Below are positions 1 to 5,576 of a stretch of 7,771 nucleotides of DNA, one piece after another (positions within the stretch are counted from its first letter, which is position 1; every line of letters begins with the position of its first letter). Source of the DNA: JAHCHL01 sp964546835 (lineage in GTDB: Bacteria > Armatimonadota > Fimbriimonadia > Fimbriimonadales > ATM1); contig CAZJKW010000104.1 in NCBI GenBank assembly GCA_964546835.1, positions 1 to 7,771 on the forward strand. The letters run 5' to 3'. The position numbers were made by a program, and so were the translations under genes. Below the pieces are notes generated by a model. That model did no database searches. It was given only the letters and a program-made list of their open reading frames with translations, and was not told where the DNA came from.

Positions 1-1
1 T

Positions 2-1447
2 TCACGGTACTTCGGACCTTACAGTAGCGCATTTGCAGTTCGAGATACATTGGATTTGTTGCACAAAGTTTTCCAACTAATTCCTTGCGGAAAATCTTGG
101 TCGGGAGATGCGGTCCAGCGACCCTGCTTGTATTATCATTTAGGAAGGTGCAAGGCGCCTTGTGCAGGGCTTAGCGACAAGAGCGAATACAAAAAAGAAA
201 TTTCAAACGTTGTGTTGTTTTTGGAAGGCAAGTCGGAATCCTTGATTAAGTCACTTGAACAAAAAATGAGTGATGCTGCGGAGTCGCTTGATTATGAAGC
301 AGCCGCCAGTATCCGCGACACGATTGCAAGTATTGAAACCGTGCTGGAAAAGCAGAAAGTGATTGGTGAAGCATCAAAAGATCAAGATGTGGTTGCGGTT
401 GTAAAAGATGAACGCGGGGCAGCGGTTCAAATGTTCTACATTAGAGGCGGAAAATTGATTGGCCAAAGGCATTTTTATTTAGAGGGTGCCGGAGATACGA
501 ATCCGAGCGATGCCGTTCAAGAGTTTGTCAAAAGGTATTACACCGATGCTCCGGAAATTCCAAATGAAGTTCTCTTGCCTGTTGAAATTGCAGAAAGGCT
601 CATTGTTGAATCCTGGTTAAAACAAAAGCGAGGGAAATCCGTACATGTAACCGTTCCTAAAGGTGGTGAAAAACTAAAATTGGTTGAAATGGCTGCAACC
701 AATGCAGAGTTGGCTTTGCAGCAATTTGCCAGCGAAACCGAATCACAAGAAAAATTCGCCGAAAGCGCGGCATCTGAATTGCAGGAAGCGCTTCATTTAG
801 AATCACCTCCCATTCGTATCGAAGGATTTGATATATCAAACATTCAGGGAACGGCGCCCGTGGCGTCAATGGTCGTTGTTGAAAACGGTTTGCCGGCAAA
901 GTCTGAATATCGCAGGTTTAAGATTAAGTACAACCCCGAATCGCCGGATGATTTTGCCATGATGCGAGAAACCATTTTGAGACGATTTCGTGCCTATAAA
1001 AATGGAGATGAGAAGTTTTCAAAATTGCCGGATTTGTTAATGATTGATGGCGGCAGGGGACAACTCAATGCGGCATTAAAAGCGATGGATGAAATTGGAC
1101 TTCAGGTCCCTGCGGTAGGGCTTGCAAAAAAACAGGAATTGTTAATTCTTGCGAATCATCCTGAACCCATACAATTACCGCTTCAATCACCGGGACTATT
1201 GTTGCTTAGAAGATTAAGAGATGAGGCCCACCGATTCGCACTTTCCTATCACCGAAAATTGCGAGACAAAAGAATGTTCGGTTCTCCATTAGAAGAAATT
1301 CCGGGAGTTGGTCCTCGTCGGAGAAGATTATTGCTACGCACCTTTGGTTCGGTAGAAGGCATTCGAAGAGCAACGGCACAAGAAATTGCGGCAGTTCCGA
1401 CGATGACAGAAAAACTTGCTCAACGAGTTAAAGAATCGCTCGAATAG
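2..1447 (+). CDS. uvrC: UvrC, excinuclease ABC subunit C (5' partial)
   Basis: UvrC makes the two incisions beside a DNA lesion in nucleotide excision repair, after UvrA/UvrB damage recognition. The frame is open from the left edge, and the first visible residues (SRYFGPYSSAFAVRDTLDLL) are the conserved link after the GIY-YIG nuclease domain, so the gene begins outside the window; the TTG at 50 is internal, not the start. In order: a four-cysteine cluster (codons at 86, 125, 149, 161; spacing x12, x7, x3, as for the iron-sulfur site of UvrC); a UVR (UvrB-binding) helix pair at about 209-361; and the RNase H-like 5'-incision domain. Its catalytic residues are visible: Asp of FDIS (830), Asp of DDFAMMRE (947/950), Asp of MIDGG (1046) and His of DEAHRF (1229). 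A C-terminal helix-hairpin-helix region follows (about 1298-1445), starting IPGVGP. 481 residues are visible, against about 600 for the family. The second hairpin reads VPTMTEK rather than the usual VPG. Identification is secure. Confidence 0.97.
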   Translation, partial: SRYFGPYSSAFAVRDTLDLLHKVFQLIPCGKSWSGDAVQRPCLYYHLGRCKAPCAGLSDKSEYKKEISNVVLFLEGKSESLIKSLEQKMSDAAESLDYEAAASIRDTIASIETVLEKQKVIGEASKDQDVVAVVKDERGAAVQMFYIRGGKLIGQRHFYLEGAGDTNPSDAVQEFVKRYYTDAPEIPNEVLLPVEIAERLIVESWLKQKRGKSVHVTVPKGGEKLKLVEMAATNAELALQQFASETESQEKFAESAASELQEALHLESPPIRIEGFDISNIQGTAPVASMVVVENGLPAKSEYRRFKIKYNPESPDDFAMMRETILRRFRAYKNGDEKFSKLPDLLMIDGGRGQLNAALKAMDEIGLQVPAVGLAKKQELLILANHPEPIQLPLQSPGLLLLRRLRDEAHRFALSYHRKLRDKRMFGSPLEEIPGVGPRRRRLLLRTFGSVEGIRRATAQEIAAVPTMTEKLAQRVKESLE

Positions 1448-1448
1448 C

Positions 1449-2771
1449 TTATTGGAATCGCTCCGGAATCTTGTCTAATCGGATTACTTCGTCAATTGTC
1501 TCTCTCCGTACGATGACTTCAGCGTTTCCATTATTCACAAGAATGACCGCCGGTTTTGGAAATCGGTTGTAATTACTTGCCATTGAATAATTGTAAGCAC
1601 CCGTCGATTGAACTGCAATGATGTCGCCGATATCGATATTCGGAGTTCTTGCATTCCAAATCAGAATGTCTGTTTCGCAATGGCGTCCTGCAAGGGTTAC
1701 TGTTTCCGTTTTTTCTTCGTTTGCTTTGTTGGCAACCACGAATTGATAAACTGCGTCGTACAGTTGTGGTCTTGGATTATCCGATAAACCACCATCAATC
1801 GAAACGTAATGCCTTACACCCGGAGATTCCAAAATCGGCACTGTTTTTTTGGCACCAACTCGATACAGAGTTGTTCCGGCTTCTCCGATGATAGAGCGTC
1901 CCGGTTCCTGTTGCAAAGTTGGAAGTGGAATTCCTTTCTCGCTTAGATTGGACTTAATGATGTTACAGATTATTTTTGCAAATTCATCGACGGTTGGTGG
2001 GTTGTCCTCAGATTTATATCGAATTCCAAGTCCTCCTCCGATGTTTAGTTTTTTACAAGTCACACCAAACTTCTCATGAATGTCTATTAATAGACTAACC
2101 ATCGTTTGTGAAGCAGATTGATGTGACTCTGCATCAAGCAATTGTGAACCGACATGACAATGGATTCCCTGAAAATTGATATGCTCGGACTGCAGCACTT
2201 CCGAAATCGCTTTGATTGCCGAACCATCGCCGATATTAAATCCAAATTTTGTATCCGCTTGGCCTGTGCTGATTGCCTTATGTGTATGAGGATCTACTCC
2301 CGGAGTACATCGAATCAACGCATCAATTTCTTTGTTTTTTGACTTGCAGACTCGGTTGATGACGTTTATTTCTTCAAAATGGTCTACAACAATGCAACCA
2401 ACGTTGTAATCAATCGCTGTTTCAATTTCCGATTGCAACTTGTTGTTTCCGTGAAATGTGATTTCTTCAACCGGAAAGTCAGCAGAAATCGCGGTCATCA
2501 TTTCTCCTAAAGATGCAACGTCTAAGTGAAAACCCTCTTGCTCCATGATTTTGCAAATGGTTTTGCAAATGAATGCTTTACCTGCATAGCTAAACTGGCA
2601 ATCCGGATATTCCCTTTCAAAAGCCGACTTATATTCTCTGCATCTGTTTCTAATTGCGACTTCATCATAAACAATTAGAGGTGTCCCAAAATCTTCTGCC
2701 AAATTCAAGGCGTCGCAACCGCCAATTTCGAGATGGCCATTTTCATTGATTCGTTGAGTTCCCAGGAGCAT
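1449..2771 (-). CDS. lysA: Diaminopimelate decarboxylase
   Basis: This cytoplasmic PLP enzyme decarboxylates meso-diaminopimelate to L-lysine, the last step of the lysine pathway. The 440-residue protein is complete and of normal length. It has an N-terminal alanine-racemase-type barrel with the PLP lysine at K65 (SYAGKAF), the HCHVGSQ motif at 204-210, the phosphate-binding glycine loop NIGGGLGI at 243-250, and EPGR at 289-292. In the C-terminal beta domain are SIDGGLSDNPRPQLYDA (324-340), the active-site cysteine of HCETD (C365), and GAYNYSMASNYNR (391-403) with the PLP-contacting tyrosine. These features favour LysA over ornithine or carboxynorspermidine decarboxylase. The ATG at 2769-2771 gives the usual N-terminus; no in-frame start lies just upstream and no clear Shine-Dalgarno sequence is visible before it. 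The gene is convergent with uvrC (1 base between stops) and divergent from the TPR gene. No riboswitch is recognisable in the short leader. Confidence 0.96.
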   Translation of the reverse strand: MLLGTQRINENGHLEIGGCDALNLAEDFGTPLIVYDEVAIRNRCREYKSAFEREYPDCQFSYAGKAFICKTICKIMEQEGFHLDVASLGEMMTAISADFPVEEITFHGNNKLQSEIETAIDYNVGCIVVDHFEEINVINRVCKSKNKEIDALIRCTPGVDPHTHKAISTGQADTKFGFNIGDGSAIKAISEVLQSEHINFQGIHCHVGSQLLDAESHQSASQTMVSLLIDIHEKFGVTCKKLNIGGGLGIRYKSEDNPPTVDEFAKIICNIIKSNLSEKGIPLPTLQQEPGRSIIGEAGTTLYRVGAKKTVPILESPGVRHYVSIDGGLSDNPRPQLYDAVYQFVVANKANEEKTETVTLAGRHCETDILIWNARTPNIDIGDIIAVQSTGAYNYSMASNYNRFPKPAVILVNNGNAEVIVRRETIDEVIRLDKIPERFQ

Positions 2772-2831
2772 CGGATGCGCAGTATGGCCGATTTTGTAAA
2801 ATCAGAAAAGGAGTTGTGCTACGATAAATCT
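2772..2831. promoter_or_regulatory. Divergent intergenic spacer between lysA and the TPR gene
   Basis: These 60 bases separate the divergent starts of lysA (2771, minus) and the TPR gene (2832, plus), so at least part of both promoters should lie here or run into the neighbouring coding starts. A TAAAAT hexamer at 2797-2802 resembles a plus-strand -10 box, and CATACT on the minus strand (about 2781-2786) resembles one for lysA. Neither has a convincing -35 partner at 16-18 bases. Purpose is inferred from geometry; the individual boxes are weak. Confidence 0.35.
2806..2813 (+). promoter_or_regulatory. Possible Shine-Dalgarno sequence of the TPR gene
   Basis: AAAAGGAG is the only purine-rich SD-like stretch before the TPR gene. 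It lies 18 bases before the ATG at 2832, longer than the usual 5-10, and directly abuts a TTG at 2814, which is too close. It therefore does not settle the start; the signal-peptide argument does. Confidence 0.35.
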
Positions 2832-4454
2832 ATGCTCGGATTAATCATTTCGCTATCAACCCTGTTGTTTGCGCCAAGTCAGGCGCCGACGGTTTTTGAA
2901 GGTCTCGGCAGCCACAGTTTTAAGACAAGTACGCGTTCAGCGCCGGCTCAAAAATTCTTTGACCAGGGACTTTGTTTTTTGTATGCATTCAATCATGATG
3001 AGGCAATTCGATCCTTTACTGCCGCAGCGGAAGCAGACAAAGAATTTGCCATGGCATATTGGGGAATTGCTATGGCCAACGGACCCCATATCAATAATCC
3101 TGTTGTAGACGAAGACCATGCAAAAGCAGCATGGGATGCGATTCAAGAAGCCAAGAAGTTTTCGAATCAAGCAAGCCGATTAGAAAAAGATTTGATTTTT
3201 GCAACAAGCAAGAGATATGCGATGCCACAACCAGAAGATCGAAAACCGCTTGACATTGCATTTGCAAATGAGATGCGAAGTGTTTGGAAGCGGAATTATT
3301 CGAATTCCGATGTCGGCGCGATTTTCGCCGAGTCAATGATGGATTTGCGCCCATGGGATTTGTGGAAACCTGATGGAAAACCGCAACCGGGCACACTGGA
3401 AATAGTTAGAACGCTTGAAAGAGTGATTCAATTAAATCCTACACACCCGCTTGCGCTTCACCTGTATATACTTGCTTTTGAAGCTTCAAAAAATCCGGAA
3501 AAGGCATTACGAGCAGCCAACCAGTTACGCAATTTGCAGCCAGCCTTAGGTCATATGGTCCATATGCCTTCGCACATTGATGTTCGTGTGGGGCAATGGA
3601 GGGAGTCGATTTTGGCGAATCAAAAGGCGATCGTTGCTGACGACAATTATCGAAAAATCAGACCTACACAAGGATTCTATTCTGTCTACATGGCCCACAA
3701 CCGACATATGTTGGCGTTTTCAGGAATGATGATTGGAAGGAGCAAAATTTCGATAAAGGCGATTGATGAAATGATTGCCAAGATTCCAGAAGAGTTTTTG
3801 GAATATGCCGCGCCCTTGATTGACGGTTATCTTGTAATGCCAATTGAGGTTAGAGTCCGTTTTGGGTTGTGGGATGAAGTTCTTGCAGCACCCGAGTTTT
3901 CGGAAAAGTTTCCGCTTTCTAGAACTTTAAGACATGCTGCCCGTTGCATTGCTTTTGCGGCCAAAGGCGATGCAAAAAATGCGAGAATGGAACAGGCACT
4001 TTTTTACGATTCAAGAACAAAGGTGCCCGCAGACCAAACTTTTGGTAATAACATAGCAAAAGATGTTTTGACGACTGCTACGCACTTGATGAATGGAGAG
4101 TTATTAGTTGCAGAGAAAAAATATGATTCCGCAGTGAAACATTTAACAATGGCAGTTAAAGCAGAAGACCAGTTGCGTTATGACGAACCACCCGATTGGA
4201 TTCAACCCACGCGCCATACATTGGGAGCGTTGCTGTTAAAAATGAACCGCTTAAACGACGCCGTTGCAGTTTTCAAGGAGGACTTGAAAAAACTTCCTAA
4301 CAATGGTTGGTCGCTTTATGGCATTTCGACCGCATACAAAAAAATGGGGAAATTGAAAGAATCCGAAAAATTTGGTCAAGCATTTCAAACCGCTTGGAAC
4401 GGTGCTGACATCACTATCAGTTCGTCTTGTCTTTGCATCCCAGGTTCGAGATAA
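2832..4454 (+). CDS. Probable exported tetratricopeptide-repeat protein
   Basis: Function unknown; it belongs to a widespread bacterial family of about 500-600 residue TPR proteins. I chose the ATG at 2832 (540 residues) because it opens with a hydrophobic stretch, MLGLIISLSTLLFAPSQA, resembling a signal peptide with possible cleavage after A18. The frame is open back to an ATG at 2733, but that start would bury this segment behind 33 unlikely residues and overlap lysA. The n-region lacks a positive charge, so export is probable, not certain; a TTG at 2814 would add one lysine. A first TPR (about 39-72, with FNHDEAIRSF) is followed by AMAYWGIAMANGP. The family's central motifs are H241-x2-H244-MPS-H248 with VRVGQW after it, and YMAH289-NRH292. 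TPR-like repeats return at about 426-520. The tail ends SSCLCIPGSR with C533 and C535. The gene is followed after 3 bases by the GCS2-family gene, suggesting cotranscription. A lipoprotein is unlikely (no lipobox). Confidence 0.85.
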   Translation: MLGLIISLSTLLFAPSQAPTVFEGLGSHSFKTSTRSAPAQKFFDQGLCFLYAFNHDEAIRSFTAAAEADKEFAMAYWGIAMANGPHINNPVVDEDHAKAAWDAIQEAKKFSNQASRLEKDLIFATSKRYAMPQPEDRKPLDIAFANEMRSVWKRNYSNSDVGAIFAESMMDLRPWDLWKPDGKPQPGTLEIVRTLERVIQLNPTHPLALHLYILAFEASKNPEKALRAANQLRNLQPALGHMVHMPSHIDVRVGQWRESILANQKAIVADDNYRKIRPTQGFYSVYMAHNRHMLAFSGMMIGRSKISIKAIDEMIAKIPEEFLEYAAPLIDGYLVMPIEVRVRFGLWDEVLAAPEFSEKFPLSRTLRHAARCIAFAAKGDAKNARMEQALFYDSRTKVPADQTFGNNIAKDVLTTATHLMNGELLVAEKKYDSAVKHLTMAVKAEDQLRYDEPPDWIQPTRHTLGALLLKMNRLNDAVAVFKEDLKKLPNNGWSLYGISTAYKKMGKLKESEKFGQAFQTAWNGADITISSSCLCIPGSR

Positions 4455-4457
4455 GCG

Positions 4458-5468
4458 TTGTCAAAATTTTCAGCAACTATTGGTGTGGAAGAAGAGGTGT
4501 TCATCCTTGAAAAAGGGAGGATGACACCTACTCTCCAGTCATTAGATTATTTGAGAAAACTTTATTGGTCGAATCCAAAAAAGTATATGAAATACACGGC
4601 TTCGAATTTTTCAAAGGGTGAAGATAGAAAGCAATGCTTCATGGGAAGCGTTGAAATTGCAACCGGAAAGCATGATTCACCGGATGAACTTATTCAAGAT
4701 TTGAAAGAACGCAGAACCGCTTTTGCAAAGGCGGCGCAGTTTGCCATTGTGGTTCCGGTGGGTGCTCTATTCAGTATCAGCTCACCTACGAATACTGCCT
4801 CATCGCACGTTCATATCGGTGTTCCGCGAAATGAAAGAGAGCGTGTTTATTCTAATTTGTGTTATTTTGCGCCCGTTTTGGCGGTTGCCGCCGCGAACAG
4901 TCCTTGGGCTGAAGGAAAGCCGTTCGGAATTAGTTATCGAATGGCCCAAAAGGGATTACTTGGGCCGCTTCGCGAAGATATCGAGTACCGATTTCAAGAT
5001 GTGATTGTTAGCAAACGATTGGGCACAATTGAGATGCGAATTTTCGACCCCATTCCGGAATTGGACCGATTGTATGCAATTTTGGACGCCGTTAAAAAAA
5101 TTGCCGAATTGGAAACTCGTTTTCCTTTTTCAAGAGATAGATATAACGAAGAAAGGAAACGATGGACGGTTGAAGGCAAGACTGAATTTGTTGAATCGCT
5201 CACAACTGAAATGAAAGAAGCAATCAATGTCCCATTTGATTGGATTGAAAAGCCACTTGGACTGCATTTAGGCGAGTTTGCAAGGCAACACGGAATACGC
5301 CGTGCCTATGAAGAAGCGGACCGTATTTGGAGAGAGCCGACGCAAACGGTCGCAAAGCCGAGGCCGTTCTCGGTTGTTCGAACTGCATCCGGCATTGCCG
5401 GTTACTATGCAGTTCGGCTACCGTTTATGGCATACAAAGGATATAGGGAATGGTACGGAAAGCCGTAG
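4458..5468 (+). CDS. Glutamate-cysteine ligase family 2 (GCS2/YbdK-like) enzyme
   Basis: GCS2-family enzymes are ATP-dependent carboxylate-amine ligases; some make gamma-glutamylcysteine, but many have unknown substrates, so I do not assign one. The 336-residue protein starts at TTG 4458: the preceding TPR stop (TAA, 4452-4454) is in the same frame two codons upstream, and the next Met (M22) lies after the essential motif, so no other start fits. Visible hallmarks are IGVEEEVFI (8-16, metal-binding glutamates E11-E13), GSVEIATG (63-70), SSHVHIGVP (115-123, H117/H119), AANSPW...SYR (146-161, R161) and GTIEMRIFDP (189-198, E192/R194). The protein is somewhat shorter than typical YbdK proteins (about 370). 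No signal peptide is seen, so it should be cytoplasmic. A weak GAG at 4448-4450 is the only SD-like element, which fits translation coupled to the upstream gene. It is the last gene before the hairpin at 5537. Confidence 0.88.
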   Translation: MSKFSATIGVEEEVFILEKGRMTPTLQSLDYLRKLYWSNPKKYMKYTASNFSKGEDRKQCFMGSVEIATGKHDSPDELIQDLKERRTAFAKAAQFAIVVPVGALFSISSPTNTASSHVHIGVPRNERERVYSNLCYFAPVLAVAAANSPWAEGKPFGISYRMAQKGLLGPLREDIEYRFQDVIVSKRLGTIEMRIFDPIPELDRLYAILDAVKKIAELETRFPFSRDRYNEERKRWTVEGKTEFVESLTTEMKEAINVPFDWIEKPLGLHLGEFARQHGIRRAYEEADRIWREPTQTVAKPRPFSVVRTASGIAGYYAVRLPFMAYKGYREWYGKP

Positions 5469-5536
5469 CCCGTATTTGTTAGAGTTAGTTTCTGTTTTGA
5501 ACGATTGGCTCGAAGATTGCCGTCATACTTGCAACT

Positions 5537-5566
5537 CAAAACCCGCTTTGGGGTTTTGTTCGTTTT
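5537..5566 (+). terminator. Probable intrinsic terminator after the GCS2-family gene
   Basis: CAAAACCC (5537-5544) and GGGTTTTG (5551-5558; stem pairs 5537-5558 through 5544-5551) form a perfect 8-bp stem around a 6-base loop, GCTTTG. The stem is followed by the T-rich TTCGTTTT. It lies 69 bases after the GCS2 stop and fits the end of the TPR-GCS2 operon. The T tract is interrupted and the stem only half GC, so strength is uncertain. It ends close to the next gene's start, so it could also act as a leader hairpin. Confidence 0.6.
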
Positions 5567-5567
5567 C

Positions 5568-5574
5568 AGGTGGG
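5568..5574 (+). promoter_or_regulatory. Ribosome binding site of the large secreted protein gene
   Basis: AGGTGGG sits just before the ATG at 5577; the AGG core ends 6 bases from the start codon. This is the clearest Shine-Dalgarno sequence in the window and supports the chosen start together with the signal peptide that follows it. Confidence 0.65.
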
Positions 5575-5576
5575 AC

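Noticed and set aside
50..52. TTG at 50 as the start of uvrC
   Set aside because: The same frame is open to the left edge, and its upstream codons read the conserved GPYSSAFAVRDT stretch of UvrC, so the gene starts outside the window.
2549..2571. Near-perfect 12-base tandem repeat TTTTGCAAATG inside lysA
   Set aside because: On the coding strand it gives ICKTICKIM, which fits the normal LysA sequence after the PLP lysine; it is most likely coincidental.
4440..4460. TPR and GCS2 genes as one gene split by a sequencing error at the TAA
   Set aside because: The GCS2 family normally begins a few residues before GVEEE, exactly as the TTG start gives, and the TPR part ends in a plausible natural tail; two genes is the simpler reading.
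5497..5529. TTGAAC (5497) and CATACT (5524) as a promoter for the secreted protein gene
   Set aside because: The 21-base spacing is too long for a standard promoter, and the alternative TTGGCT at 5505 is too close (13 bases).
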